The translations under genes and the position numbers were made by a program. A DNA stretch of 30,359 nt, taken from the NCBI GenBank assembly GCA_946886065.1, contig CAMPHU010000032.1:1-30359 (forward strand). The letters are read 5' to 3'. Shown here one piece after another: positions 16,189 to 24,778 of this stretch. Below the pieces are notes generated by a model. It had not been told where the DNA came from. It saw nothing but the letters and a program-made list of their open reading frames with translations, and did no database searches. The stretch is from an uncultured Massilia sp. GTDB lineage: Bacteria > Pseudomonadota > Gammaproteobacteria > Burkholderiales > Burkholderiaceae. Each line of letters begins with the position of its first letter. Within the stretch, counting starts at the first letter, position 1.

Positions 16189-16216
16189 AAAATGGCGCCC
16201 GCGAGGGCGCCATTTT
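16189..16216. terminator. Bidirectional rho-independent terminator
   Basis: AAAATGGCGCCC (16189-16200), loop GCGA and GGGCGCCATTTT (16205-16216) form a perfect 12-bp stem. It has A residues on the left and T residues on the right, so it can terminate both the protease transcript and the convergent PEP-CTERM transcript. Confidence 0.88.
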
Positions 16217-16237
16217 CGTTTGCGGCGGGGCCGAAGC

Positions 16238-16807
16238 TCAGCGGCGGCGGCGCAGCATCAGGCCGGCAAGGCCCGCGCCCAGCAGCGCGAGGCTGGCGGG
16301 TTCCGGCACTTCGCCCGGATCGCCCGGATCGTTGCCTGGCACCGTCACGAAATGGCCCAGGCGGCCGATGTTGCAGCGGTTGTCGTTCGGGCCGTCCGAG
16401 CAGTCGCCTCCGCTCAGGAAATTCACCTGCTCGTCGCTGAACACCAGCTGGGTCAGGTCGCCCACGTTCTCGAAGAAGTAGGAGTCGAGCTGGGTCTTGG
16501 TGCCGCCGACGCCGAATTTCAGCACGAAGTAGCCGGGCTCTGCCGGGCCCACATCGATCACCCAGTAGCCGGTATCGGCGTCGCGCACGGCGACCGGGCT
16601 ATTGTCGCGGAACAGGTCGCTTACTTCCCAATCGCCTCCCGTCAATTCCTCGAGCTTGTCCAGGGTGTCTTCGTCACCCGCGTTCTGCATGTCGTACCCT
16701 TGATTGGTCAGCAGCGTGTCGAGGATCGGCGCTGCGCTTGCATTGCTTGCAGCAAAACTGGCGGCTGCGGCGCCGGCGATCAGCAGAGCTTTCAAAACGG
16801 ATTTCAT
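16238..16807 (-). CDS. PEP-CTERM sorting domain protein
   Basis: 189 residues. The start at 16807 is chosen because GGGGA lies shortly before it and it opens a signal peptide (MKSVLKALLIAGAAAASFAASNASA). The body is acidic, without a recognised domain, and has two cysteines (DCSDGPNDNRC). The C-terminus is a classic exosortase signal: VPEPASLALLGAGLAGLMLRRRR, with PEP at 168-170, a hydrophobic helix and a terminal Arg cluster. Exosortase (EpsH/XrtA type) should cleave it for surface or exopolysaccharide association. No exosortase gene is in the window, so processing must come from elsewhere in the genome. It has its own sigma-54-like promoter. The function of the body is unknown; the sorting signal is certain. 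Confidence 0.93.
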   Translation of the reverse strand: MKSVLKALLIAGAAAASFAASNASAAPILDTLLTNQGYDMQNAGDEDTLDKLEELTGGDWEVSDLFRDNSPVAVRDADTGYWVIDVGPAEPGYFVLKFGVGGTKTQLDSYFFENVGDLTQLVFSDEQVNFLSGGDCSDGPNDNRCNIGRLGHFVTVPGNDPGDPGEVPEPASLALLGAGLAGLMLRRRR

Positions 16808-16840
16808 TATTTCCCCTGGTTTATGTTGTACCGGGATATG

Positions 16841-16856
16841 AGCAAGGGCCGTGCCA
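16841..16856 (-). promoter_or_regulatory. Sigma-54 (-24/-12) promoter of the PEP-CTERM gene
   Basis: On the minus strand the sequence reads TGGCACGGCCCTTGCT, which has the GG and GC of the RpoN consensus TGGCACG-N4-TTGCW with correct spacing. The start codon lies about 34 bases downstream of the -12 element. PEP-CTERM genes in exopolysaccharide-producing proteobacteria are known to use RpoN with the PrsK/PrsR system, so this fits established knowledge. Confidence 0.82.
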
Positions 16857-16862
16857 GCGCAG

Positions 16863-16943
16863 GTAAATACTTGATTTACATTGAATCCGGTAGAAAGCAC
16901 AGCGCGGCCTGGCGCGCAGGTGTAAGACTAACCGACAGTTACA
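16863..16943 (-). promoter_or_regulatory. Two inverted repeats, candidate enhancer-binding sites
   Basis: GTAAAT-acttg-ATTTAC (16863-16879) and TGTAA-N13-TTACA (16921-16943) lie roughly 10 and 70 bp upstream of the -24 element. Both contain TGTAA or GTAAA half-sites. The farther one is at a typical distance for an RpoN-dependent activator; the nearer one could also bind a repressor. Confidence 0.5.
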
Positions 16944-17052
16944 ATGTTGCGCGTGGCAAATGATGATTTCCGCAAACCGATGGGGCAGGGAAATGCGGGG
17001 CGCGCAGTGCCGGTATGTCGAGGTGCCGACTTGATGGCGTCAGGGACGCTTG

Positions 17053-18198
17053 TTAACTGCCGGTTACTTCACCTGGGCCGATCTTTTTTCGATCGCGTCC
17101 CGCGCCGCTCCCGTTGCCGGGCAAGTCGCCTTGGGGCAGGGTACGCGGTTCCACCCCTTCCTTCGTCATCACGACCGGCCGGATGCTGCCGTCTTCATTG
17201 AAGTACAGGCGCTCGATCGCCATTTCGCGGTGATGGCCATTGCTCGTGTCCAGGGGGCGGCGGTGGTAGGCGATGTACCAGTCGTCGGTGCCCGGAATGT
17301 TGATCACCGAGTGATGGCCCGCGCCTCTCGCTACCCTGGGGTCCTGGGCCAGGATCGTGCCGGCCCGCTTGAAGGGGCCTGCCGGCGAGCTGCCCCGCGC
17401 GTAGGCGACGCGGTAATCCGGGCCGGTCCATCCTCCTTCCGACCACATCAGGTAATACACGCCCTTGCGCTTGACCATGAAGGAGCCTTCGACGTAGGCC
17501 GGATCGGGCGTGATCTCCTTGAACATCTCGCCGTCCGGGAAGGGGGCAAGCGCCAGCAGATCGGGGGACAGCCTGGCGACATTGGCGTGCTTCCATCCGC
17601 CGTAATACAGGTAGACCTGGCCGTCGTCGTCCTTGAAGACCATCTGGTCGATCGGCTGGGCGCCGTGATGAATCTTGCCGATCAGGGGACGCCCGAGCGC
17701 ATCCTTGAACGGCCCCTGGGGACGGTCGCTGACCGCCACCCCGATGCCGCCGGTCTGCTGGTCGCTCTTGATGTCGTTGGCCCCGAAGAAGAGGTAGTAC
17801 TTGCCCTTGTGTTCGATGCTCGAGGGCGCCCAGACCGCGTAGGCTGCCCAGCTGACGTTTTCGACATCGAGCACGTGGTCGTGCCTGGTCCAGTTCACCA
17901 GGTCGGGCGATGAAAACGCGTTGATGAAGGTCTGCTTCAGGTAGGGCTCCCAGATCAGGTGCGATTGCGCGCGCATGTGCGCCTGCTCGGGAGTGAAGGT
18001 CCTGGACCGGTCCGGCTTGCCGAAATCATCCGAATAGGTCGGATAGATCCAGTAGGTCTTGCCGAAGATACGGATTTCCGGGTCGGCGTACCAGCCGGGA
18101 ACGATCGGATTGGCTGCGTGCAGGGGCGCGCACACGGCGCCTGACAAGGCCAGGGCCCGGGCAAGGTAACGCATCGTCAGACAGGCCGTTCTTTTCAT
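17053..18198 (-). CDS. Secreted GH43-family glycoside hydrolase
   Basis: 381 residues from 18198, where GGAG lies eight bases upstream; Met9 (18174) is an alternative. An N-terminal signal peptide ends near PLHA|ANP. The five-bladed GH43 propeller has its three acids: Asp39 in GWYADPEI, Asp184 in QPIDQMVF and Glu237 in AYVEGSF. The remaining blades show VWAPSSIEHKGKYYLFF and GHHSVINIPGTDDWYIAYHR. Such enzymes are beta-xylosidases, alpha-L-arabinofuranosidases or exo-galactanases; the exact sugar is not decidable. There is no carbohydrate-binding domain. The last 20 residues are a low-complexity Gly/Lys tail. It is separated from the other GH43 gene by the protease and the PEP-CTERM gene, so it is not in one operon with it. 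It lies 42 bases downstream of the pseudouridine synthase gene. Confidence 0.88.
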   Translation of the reverse strand: MKRTACLTMRYLARALALSGAVCAPLHAANPIVPGWYADPEIRIFGKTYWIYPTYSDDFGKPDRSRTFTPEQAHMRAQSHLIWEPYLKQTFINAFSSPDLVNWTRHDHVLDVENVSWAAYAVWAPSSIEHKGKYYLFFGANDIKSDQQTGGIGVAVSDRPQGPFKDALGRPLIGKIHHGAQPIDQMVFKDDDGQVYLYYGGWKHANVARLSPDLLALAPFPDGEMFKEITPDPAYVEGSFMVKRKGVYYLMWSEGGWTGPDYRVAYARGSSPAGPFKRAGTILAQDPRVARGAGHHSVINIPGTDDWYIAYHRRPLDTSNGHHREMAIERLYFNEDGSIRPVVMTKEGVEPRTLPQGDLPGNGSGAGRDRKKIGPGEVTGS

Positions 18199-18240
18199 GG
18201 GCAGTGCTCCACAAGGTGGCGGTCGCCGGCAGCAAGCGCC

Positions 18241-18987
18241 TCAGAATTGTTCATCCGGGCGCAGATAGCGCCATTGTCCCGGCGGCAGGTCGCCCAGCTT
18301 GACCCGCCCGATGCGCACGCGCTTCAGTCCGATGACCTTCAGCCCGACCATGTCGCACATCCGGCGGATCTGGCGCTTGCGGCCTTCCTTCAGGGTGAAG
18401 CTGAGCTGGTCGTCGTTCTGCCAGCGCACCTTGGCCGGCAGCAGCGGCTTACCGTCCATCCACAGGCCGTGGTTCAGCTTCCGGAGGTCGGCGTCGGGCA
18501 GCTTGCCCGGCCTGGTGTACTGCACCCGCACCAGGTACTCCTTCTCGATTGCCGTGTCCTGGCCGATCAGCTGCTTGGCGATGCGGCCGTCCTGGGTCAG
18601 CACCAGCAGCCCCACCGAGTCGATGTCCAGGCGTCCCGCCGGCACCAGGCTGCGCAGCTGGGTTGGGTGGAACTGGTCGGGCGACGGGTCGTCGGCCCAG
18701 CGGTTCTCCGGCTTGATCAGGGTGACGGCCGGCTGGTAGCCGTCCTCAGCCTGGCCGCTGACGTAGCCGACCGGCTTGTTGATCAGGACCGTCACGCGCT
18801 TGGACTGCTCGGCCGCGGCCTGGCGCTCGACCGTGATGCGCTGGGTGGGCAGTACCTTGCTGCCCAGTTCGGAGACCACCTTGCCGTCCACCCGCACCCA
18901 GCCTTTGGCGATCCATTCATCGGCTTCGCGGCGCGAGCACAGGCCGAGTTCGGACATACGTTTGGAGAGGCGGAGCGGTTCGGTCAT
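18241..18987 (-). CDS. rRNA pseudouridine synthase, RluF-like (RsuA/RluB/E/F family)
   Basis: 248 residues. An N-terminal S4 RNA-binding domain ([22 protein letters not shown], about 5-50) is followed by the pseudouridine synthase domain. The catalytic aspartate is Asp121 in [23 protein letters not shown] and [14 protein letters not shown] are the expected family boxes. The end ([11 protein letters not shown]) resembles RluF more than RsuA. RluF modifies U2604 (with some U2605) of 23S rRNA in E. coli; that this protein does the same is inferred. It begins 17 bases after the glnD stop codon, so it may be the last gene of a map-glnD-rluF-like transcript, although its Shine-Dalgarno sequence is poor. 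Confidence 0.87.
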   Translation of the reverse strand: MTEPLRLSKRMSELGLCSRREADEWIAKGWVRVDGKVVSELGSKVLPTQRITVERQAAAEQSKRVTVLINKPVGYVSGQAEDGYQPAVTLIKPENRWADDPSPDQFHPTQLRSLVPAGRLDIDSVGLLVLTQDGRIAKQLIGQDTAIEKEYLVRVQYTRPGKLPDADLRKLNHGLWMDGKPLLPAKVRWQNDDQLSFTLKEGRKRQIRRMCDMVGLKVIGLKRVRIGRVKLGDLPPGQWRYLRPDEQF

Positions 18988-19004
18988 CGTAAAAACAGGA
19001 AAAG

Positions 19005-21587
19005 TCAGATTTTGAGGGCGTCGAGCAGGTCGGTTTCCAGCTGGACCTGCACGCGCGGGTTGTTCAGGGCGGCGCCGTCGATGAGGAACACGTCCTCGAC
19101 ACGCTCGCCCAGGGTCATGATCTTGGCCGTATGCAGGTTGATGCGGTAGCGCTGCAGCACGCTGGCGATGGCGTACAGCAGGCCGACGCGGTCGTTGGCG
19201 GCCACAGACAGTACGTAGAACTGGCCGCGCTCATCGGGGCGCAGGTCCACGGTCGGCGTGATCGGGAAGCTGCGCGACATGCGCGACAGGCGTCCGCGCG
19301 TCAGGGGCGGCAGCGGGTCGTGCGACAGCAGCAGGGCGCACAACTCGTGTTCGATCAGGCTGATGATGTCGCGGTAGCTGCCTTCGAAGCCTTCGGCCGT
19401 GACCAGGAAGCTGTCCAGCGCATAGCCGTGGCGCGTGGTATGGATCTTGGCGTCCAGGATGCTGAAGTTCTTGCGGTCGAAGTAGCTGCAGATGCGCGCG
19501 AACAGGTCGGGCTGGTCCTTCAGGTAGACGGCCACCTGCAGGCCTTCGCCGATCGGCGCCAGGCGCGCGCGCACCACGGGCTTCGCGCTGTCGACCTTGT
19601 CGTGCAGGGCGCGGGTTTGCCAGGCGATGTCGGAAGCGTCGTGGCGCAGGAAGTAGGCGACGTCGAGCTGCTGCCACAGCGCCTCGTGGGCGTCGGCCGG
19701 CAGGCCGAACAGGCGCAGGGTGGCCAGCGCTTCCTTCTGGCGCGTGCGCAGCTCGCGGTCGGCGGAATGGGGTTCGCCCCCGAGCACGCGCAGGGTGACC
19801 CGGTACAGGTCTTCCAGCAGCTTGCCCTTCCAGGCGTTCCACACCTTGGGGCTGGTGCCGCGGATGTCGGCCACGGTCAGCAGGTAGAGCGCGGTCAGGT
19901 GGCGTTCGTCACGGACCTGGGCGGCAAAGGCCGCGATCACGTCCGGATCGGACAGGTCCTGCTTCTGCGCCACCTGCGACATGGTCAGGTGCTGCTCGAC
20001 CAGGAATACCACCAGCTCGGTGTCTTCTCCGGACAGCCCGTGCTCCTGGCAGAACTGGCGGGCGTCATCCATGCCCAGCTTGGAGTGGTCGCCGCCCCGG
20101 CCCTTGGCGATGTCGTGGAAGAGGGCTGCCACGTACAGCAGCCAGCGGTCGCGGAAGTCGGCGATCAGCTGGCTGCAGAACGGGTATTCGTGGGCGTGTT
20201 CCGGCATCGTGAAGCGGCGCAGGTTACGCACCACCATCATGATGTGCTGGTCCACCGTGTAGACGTGGAACAGGTCGTGCTGCATCTGGCCGACGATCTT
20301 GCGGAAGGCCGGCAGGTAGCGGCCCAGGATGCCGAATTCGTTCATGCGGCGCAGCGCGTGCACCAGGCCCACCGGCGCCTGCAGGATGCGCAGGAACAGG
20401 GCGCGGTTAGCCCGATCGGCGCGGAAGGCGGTGTCGATGCGGGTGCGCGCATGCCACAGCGCGCGCGTGGTGCGCGCCGTCATGCCCTTGATATCGGGGC
20501 GCTCGGTCATGGCCACGAAGATTTCGAGCACGCTCGCGGGCTCGCGCTCGAAGGTGTCGTCGGCGGCGATGTCGATCAGGCCGCCCACCTCCTTGAAGCG
20601 CGCGTTGATCGGCACCGCGGCCACCGGATGCGGGAACAGCTGGGCTTCGATGTCCTGCAGCAGGATGGTGTTGAGCTGGGTGACCGTCTTGGCCGCCCAA
20701 TAGTAGCGCTGCATCAGGTATTCGCTGGCGCGCCGCGCGTTGGGGCCGTCGCCGTTCGAGGACAGGCCGAAGGTCTTGGCGATCGCGGTCTGGACGTCGA
20801 ACACCAGGCGGTCTTCGCGCCGTTTGGTGTGCAGGTGCAGGCGGATGCGGATGTCCTTGAATGCGCGCTCCTTTTCCATCAGCTGGCGCGCTTCCATGCG
20901 CGTGATCAGCCCGCGCGTGGCCAGCTGGCCCCAGGACTCGGCCAGGCCGGCCGCCTTGGCCACCCACAGGATCACCTGCAGGTCGCGCAGCGCGCCCGGA
21001 CTTTCCTTGACGTTCGGCTCGAGCGCAAAGGCGGTGTACTCGTATTTGGCGTGGCGCAGGCGCATCTCGGCCGTCTTGGCCTGGAAGAAGGCTTGCGGGT
21101 CCATGGCGGCGCGGTAGCGCCGCTGCAGCGCATCGAACAGCGCTTCGTCCCCGCACACCAGGCGCGCTTCCAGCAGGCTGGTCTGCACGGTGATGTCGGC
21201 GGCGGACTCCACCAGGCATTCGTCCACGGTGCGGATGCTGTGGCCGATTTCCAGGCCCAGGTCCCACAGCAGCTGGACCAGGGATTCCAGGCGCACCTGG
21301 GTGATGGCGTCGGGCTGCTGCTGGAGCAGGATCAGGAGGTCGACGTCGGAATAGGGGAAAAGCTCGCCGCGCCCGTAGCCGCCCACGCCCACCAGGGCCG
21401 TGCTGGCCGGCAGGCCGGCGGCGCGCCAGGCGTCGGCCAGCACGCCGTCGACGCACTGGCGCAGGTTGCGCAGCAGCTTTTCGGGCTTGCCGTCCTCGTG
21501 GAAGGCATGGAACACCGCCTGGCGTTCGGCCTTGAGCCGCTGGCGCAGCTCGCTGCGCGCGGAATCCAGCAGGGCGGCCTGTCCCAT
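19005..21587 (-). CDS. glnD: [Protein-PII] uridylyltransferase/uridylyl-removing enzyme
   Basis: 860 residues, the normal size for GlnD. The order is: nucleotidyltransferase domain with [19 protein letters not shown] (metal-binding Asp81 and Asp83); the GlnD-specific linker; an HD domain with [14 protein letters not shown] (around His490), which removes UMP; and two C-terminal ACT domains (about 680-745, [15 protein letters not shown]; about 785-858, [18 protein letters not shown]), which sense glutamine. It uridylylates PII proteins when glutamine is low and reverses this when it is high, controlling glutamine synthetase and nitrogen genes. The start has GAGGAG upstream that overlaps the end of map: the map stop codon is ten bases before the ATG, implying translational coupling. 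Confidence 0.97.
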   Translation of the reverse strand: MGQAALLDSARSELRQRLKAERQAVFHAFHEDGKPEKLLRNLRQCVDGVLADAWRAAGLPASTALVGVGGYGRGELFPYSDVDLLILLQQQPDAITQVRLESLVQLLWDLGLEIGHSIRTVDECLVESAADITVQTSLLEARLVCGDEALFDALQRRYRAAMDPQAFFQAKTAEMRLRHAKYEYTAFALEPNVKESPGALRDLQVILWVAKAAGLAESWGQLATRGLITRMEARQLMEKERAFKDIRIRLHLHTKRREDRLVFDVQTAIAKTFGLSSNGDGPNARRASEYLMQRYYWAAKTVTQLNTILLQDIEAQLFPHPVAAVPINARFKEVGGLIDIAADDTFEREPASVLEIFVAMTERPDIKGMTARTTRALWHARTRIDTAFRADRANRALFLRILQAPVGLVHALRRMNEFGILGRYLPAFRKIVGQMQHDLFHVYTVDQHIMMVVRNLRRFTMPEHAHEYPFCSQLIADFRDRWLLYVAALFHDIAKGRGGDHSKLGMDDARQFCQEHGLSGEDTELVVFLVEQHLTMSQVAQKQDLSDPDVIAAFAAQVRDERHLTALYLLTVADIRGTSPKVWNAWKGKLLEDLYRVTLRVLGGEPHSADRELRTRQKEALATLRLFGLPADAHEALWQQLDVAYFLRHDASDIAWQTRALHDKVDSAKPVVRARLAPIGEGLQVAVYLKDQPDLFARICSYFDRKNFSILDAKIHTTRHGYALDSFLVTAEGFEGSYRDIISLIEHELCALLLSHDPLPPLTRGRLSRMSRSFPITPTVDLRPDERGQFYVLSVAANDRVGLLYAIASVLQRYRINLHTAKIMTLGERVEDVFLIDGAALNNPRVQVQLETDLLDALKI

Positions 21588-21597
21588 GGAAGGCTCC

Positions 21598-22437
21598 TCA
21601 GGCGGCAGCGGCGGTGGCGGCGCCCTGGCCCAGCAGCGGCAACACGATGGCCGGCGGCGGCGGGGTGCCCGCCGATTGCGTCAGGATCTCGAAGCCGGTC
21701 TCGGTCACCAGGATGGTGTGTTCCCACTGGGCCGAGAGGCTGCGGTCCTTGGTCTTGATGGTCCAGCCGTCCTGCATTTCCTTGATCTCGCGGCGGCCGG
21801 CGTTGATCATCGGCTCGATCGTGAAGATCATGCCCGCTTCCAGCTTGTCCAGGGTGCCCGGGCGGCCGTAGTGCAGCACCTGGGGCTCCTCGTGGAACAC
21901 GCGGCCGATGCCGTGGCCGCAGAACTCGCGCACCACGCTGTAGCCGTGCTTCTCGGCGTGCTGCTGGATCACGTGGCCGATGTCGCCCAGGTGGGCGCCC
22001 GGCCTGACCTTCGAAATGCCCAGCCACATGCATTCATAGGTCACTTCCGACAGGCGGCGCGCCAGGATCGAGGGTTCGCCCACGTAGAACATGCGGCTGT
22101 TGTCGCCGTGGAAGCCGTCCTTGATGACGGTGACGTCGATGTTCAGCACGTCGCCGTTCTTGAGCACCTTGTCGCCCGGGATGCCGTGGCAGATCACGTC
22201 GTTGACCGAGGTGCAGATCGACTTCGGGAAGGGGGTGTAGCCCGGCGGGGCGTAGTTCAGCGGGGCCGGGGTGCTGCCCTGGACGTTGAGCATGTATTCG
22301 TGGGCCAGGCGGTCCAGCTCGCCGGTGCTCACGCCCGGCTTGACGAAGGGGGTGAGGTAATCCAGTACTTCGGCGCCGAGGCGGCCGGCCAGGCGCATGC
22401 CTTCGATCTCTTCCGGGGTCTTGATGGAAATGGACAT
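21598..22437 (-). CDS. map: Type I methionine aminopeptidase
   Basis: 279 residues. It removes the initiator Met from new proteins in the cytoplasm. The five metal ligands of the pita-bread fold are present: Asp101 and Asp112 (NIDVTVIKDGFHGDNS), His175 (CGHGIGR), Glu208 (FTIEPM) and Glu239 (QWEHTIL), with the substrate-binding His84 (VICHGIP). The core ends at about residue 255. The last 24 residues form a Pro/Ala-rich tail (TPPPPAIVLPLLG then Ala-rich) that the E. coli enzyme (264 residues) lacks. It is divergent from rpsB, the arrangement common in proteobacteria, and is followed by glnD. Confidence 0.97.
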   Translation of the reverse strand: MSISIKTPEEIEGMRLAGRLGAEVLDYLTPFVKPGVSTGELDRLAHEYMLNVQGSTPAPLNYAPPGYTPFPKSICTSVNDVICHGIPGDKVLKNGDVLNIDVTVIKDGFHGDNSRMFYVGEPSILARRLSEVTYECMWLGISKVRPGAHLGDIGHVIQQHAEKHGYSVVREFCGHGIGRVFHEEPQVLHYGRPGTLDKLEAGMIFTIEPMINAGRREIKEMQDGWTIKTKDRSLSAQWEHTILVTETGFEILTQSAGTPPPPAIVLPLLGQGAATAAAA

Positions 22438-22572
22438 AAATAAGGTGTCGTACTCTGAAAGCGGTGAAGCCCGGAACGTGTCTCGGCGACACCCCGGGCG
22501 ATATCATTCCATTATAAAGGATGTCGTCCACCCCGGTGGCAAGCCTTCCCGGCGGCAGGGAAGCGTGCACGC

Positions 22573-22601
22573 TTGAAAAATGGACCAAATCCCGCTAGAA
22601 T
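22573..22601 (+). promoter_or_regulatory. Sigma-70 promoter of rpsB
   Basis: TTGAAA (22573-22578) and TAGAAT (22596-22601) are separated by 17 bases. The start site would fall near 22608, leaving a leader of about 137 nt before rpsB. The GC-rich discriminator TCTCGGG after the -10 is typical of stringently controlled ribosomal promoters. Confidence 0.75.
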
Positions 22602-22607
22602 CTCGGG

Positions 22608-22744
22608 TTGCTCGTATTCGCATTGAGCAATGTTGTAAAAACAAGCTGGTTTTTACTGAATTTTTATAGAAATCGCGAGTGTGGCCGCCAAAGGGTGCCG
22701 ATAAGGTGACTGGCCGCATTCAAGACCCAACCCTGGAGAATTAC
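22608..22744 (+). promoter_or_regulatory. Structured 5' leader of rpsB
   Basis: Two hairpins open the leader: TTGCTC (22608-22613) with GAGCAA (22625-22630), and a perfect 8-bp stem GTAAAAAC (22635-22642) with GTTTTTAC (22649-22656). The rest holds TGGCCGC twice in direct repeat. In E. coli the rpsB leader mediates feedback by S2. I cannot show that this leader matches that motif. Confidence 0.45.
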
Positions 22745-23494
22745 ATGTCCGTTACTATGCGCGAAATGCTGGAAGCCGGTGTTCACTTCGGCCACCAGAC
22801 CCGTTTCTGGAACCCGAAAATGGCCCCGTTCATCTTCGGTCACCGCAACAAGATCCACATCATCAACCTGGAAAAGACCATGGGGATGTACCAGGACGCG
22901 ATGAAGACGATCAAGCAGATCGCCGCCAACCGCGGCACCATCCTGATGGTGGGCACCAAGCGCCAGGCGCGCGACATCATCGCCGCTGAAGCCCAGCGCG
23001 CGGGCGTGCCTTACGTCGACCAGCGCTGGCTGGGCGGCATGCTGACCAACTTCAAGACCATCAAGACCTCGATCAAGCGCCTGAAGGACATGGAAGCGGC
23101 GATCGAAGACGGTTCGGTCGAGAAGATGTCGAAGAAAGAAGCGCTGATGTTCTCGCGCGAACTGATCAAGCTGCAGAAGTCGATCGGCGGCATCAAGGAC
23201 CTGGGCGGCGTGCCGGACGCGATCTTCGTCGTCGACGTCGGCTATCACAAGGGCACCGTGACCGAAGCCGGCAAGCTGGGCATCCCGGTCATCGGCGTGG
23301 TCGACACCAACCACTCGCCGGAAGGCGTTACCCACATCATCCCGGGTAACGACGACTCGTCGAAGGCCATCACCCTGTACGCACGCGGCGTCGCCGATGC
23401 GATCCTGGAAGGCCGCGCCAACGCCACCAACGAAGTCGTTGAGATGGTCAAGGCCGGCGGCGACGACTTCGTCGAAGTTTCCGAGCAGGCATAA
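22745..23494 (+). CDS. rpsB: 30S ribosomal protein S2
   Basis: 249 residues. The start at 22745 ([20 protein letters not shown]) is fixed by GGAG eight bases before it and by the universal S2 N-terminus; longer reading of the frame runs into the leader. The S2 signatures [24 protein letters not shown] and [15 protein letters not shown] are intact. The C-terminal part, with [28 protein letters not shown] and the conserved IPGNDDS, is typical. It is part of the small subunit at the neck of the 30S particle and is assembled late. It is the first gene of the rpsB-tsf-pyrH-frr cluster and has its own strong promoter and leader. Confidence 0.98.
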   Translation: MSVTMREMLEAGVHFGHQTRFWNPKMAPFIFGHRNKIHIINLEKTMGMYQDAMKTIKQIAANRGTILMVGTKRQARDIIAAEAQRAGVPYVDQRWLGGMLTNFKTIKTSIKRLKDMEAAIEDGSVEKMSKKEALMFSRELIKLQKSIGGIKDLGGVPDAIFVVDVGYHKGTVTEAGKLGIPVIGVVDTNHSPEGVTHIIPGNDDSSKAITLYARGVADAILEGRANATNEVVEMVKAGGDDFVEVSEQA

Positions 23495-23497
23495 TTT

Positions 23498-23524
23498 GAC
23501 GGCAGGCCGCACGGCCTGCCCGTC
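23498..23524 (+). terminator. GC-rich hairpin after rpsB
   Basis: GACGGCAGGCCG (23498-23509) pairs with CGGCCTGCCCGTC (23512-23524) with one extra C on the right arm. It starts three bases after the rpsB stop codon and has no T tract; the true terminator-like element is the next hairpin. It may protect the 3' end of rpsB mRNA. Confidence 0.4.
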
Positions 23525-23528
23525 GTAG

Positions 23529-23563
23529 AAAGGGGGAGCCGTACCACGTGCCCCCCTTTTTTT
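23529..23563 (+). terminator. Rho-independent terminator/attenuator between rpsB and tsf
   Basis: AAAGGGGG (23529-23536) pairs with CCCCCTTT (within 23552-23559), and the T tract runs on to 23563. The 15-base loop is large. Because tsf lacks an obvious strong promoter of its own, this is probably a partial terminator that sets the ratio of tsf to rpsB message. Confidence 0.75.
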
Positions 23564-23645
23564 AAGCACAAGATTTAGCAGAAATATATCGTTCGACTGT
23601 CCGCCGGACAGCCGGGCACCTGAACCAACATTTAGGAGAATACAC

Positions 23646-24554
23646 ATGGCAGCGATTACTGCAGCGATGGTGGGCGAACTGCGCTCCAAGACCGACGCAC
23701 CGATGATGGAATGCAAGAAAGCACTGACCGAGGCTGATGGCGACATGGGCCGCGCGGAAGAGATCCTGCGCGTCAAGCTGGGCGGCAAGGCCTCGAAGGC
23801 AGCGTCGCGCATCACCGCCGAAGGCGTGGTGGCGGCTTACATCGCCGGCAACGTCGGCGCGCTGGTCGAAATCAACAGCGAAACCGACTTCGTCGCCAAG
23901 AACGACGACTTCCTGGCCATGGCCAACCTGGCAGCCCGCCTGGTCGCCGAAAAGAACCCGGCCGACGTCGACGCCCTGGCGCAGATCGAACACGAGGGCA
24001 AGACCTTCGACGACGTGCGTACGGCACTGATCGGTAAAATCGGCGAGAATATGACCGTGCGCCGCTTCCAGCGCTTCGAAACCACCGGCAAGCTGGCTTC
24101 CTACCTGCACGGCTCGCGCATCGGCGTGATGGTCGAGTTCGAAGGCGGCGACGAGCAGGTCGGCAAGGACGTGGCGATGCACATCGCCGCCATGAAGCCG
24201 GTCGCTCTGTCGTCGGAGCAAGTTCCTGCTGAACTGATCGAGAAAGAGCGTTCGGTTGCTCAGCTGAAAGCCCAGGAAGACGCCGACAAGGCCGTCGCCG
24301 AAGGCAAGCAGCCGCAGTCGGCCGAGATCGTCGCCAAGCGTATCGACGGTTCGGTGCAGAAGTACCTGAAAGAAGTGTCGCTGCTGAACCAGGCGTTCGT
24401 GAAGAACGACAAGCAGTCGATCGAGCAGATGCTGAAGGCCGCCGGCACCACCGTGAAGGCGTTCACCATGTACGTCGTGGGCGAAGGCATCGAGAAGAAG
24501 GTTGACGACTTCGCAGCTGAAGTTGCAGCACAGATGGCTGCCAACAAGCAGTAA
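23646..24554 (+). CDS. tsf: Translation elongation factor Ts
   Basis: 302 residues, slightly longer than the E. coli protein (283). It is the guanine nucleotide exchange factor that reloads EF-Tu. The N-terminal UBA-like domain is [24 protein letters not shown], and the key TDFVAKND motif, whose Phe inserts into EF-Tu, is intact ([12 protein letters not shown]). The core domain follows, with [15 protein letters not shown] and [11 protein letters not shown]. The AGGAG upstream of the ATG is well placed. It lies 151 bases after rpsB and is followed by a strong terminator. Confidence 0.98.
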   Translation: MAAITAAMVGELRSKTDAPMMECKKALTEADGDMGRAEEILRVKLGGKASKAASRITAEGVVAAYIAGNVGALVEINSETDFVAKNDDFLAMANLAARLVAEKNPADVDALAQIEHEGKTFDDVRTALIGKIGENMTVRRFQRFETTGKLASYLHGSRIGVMVEFEGGDEQVGKDVAMHIAAMKPVALSSEQVPAELIEKERSVAQLKAQEDADKAVAEGKQPQSAEIVAKRIDGSVQKYLKEVSLLNQAFVKNDKQSIEQMLKAAGTTVKAFTMYVVGEGIEKKVDDFAAEVAAQMAANKQ

Positions 24555-24557
24555 TCG

Positions 24558-24585
24558 AAAAGCGGGCCGCAAGGCCCGTTTTTTT
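24558..24585 (+). terminator. Rho-independent terminator after tsf
   Basis: CGGGCC (24563-24568), a GCAA loop and GGCCCG (24573-24578) are followed by seven T (24579-24585) and preceded by A residues that extend the stem. It starts three bases after the tsf stop codon. This separates rpsB-tsf from pyrH, so pyrH needs another promoter in the 193-bp gap that follows; none is obvious there. Confidence 0.9.
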
Positions 24586-24778
24586 AAGGGGAAAGGTTTG
24601 TTGCGTGGCCATCGGCGGGACTGGCGGCCGCGCGGCAAGTCCGCAGCGAGCCTGCAGCGCTCAACGCGCGGCGCCCCGAAAGCAGCACCCATCCGCCCCA
24701 GGGCCGATGAGACCCCCGCCCACGAAGCGGCGGTCAGAACCGAATTCGTAAGAACCATCACATAGGAGCCGCTTCATC

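Noticed and set aside
16944..17201. Small plus-strand open frame between the PEP-CTERM gene and the second GH43 gene
   Set aside because: No ribosome binding site or recognisable protein; it runs into the GH43 coding region on the other strand.
19131..21758. Open frame of 875 codons on the plus strand across glnD
   Set aside because: The translation has no known motif; glnD on the minus strand is complete with NTase, HD and ACT domains.
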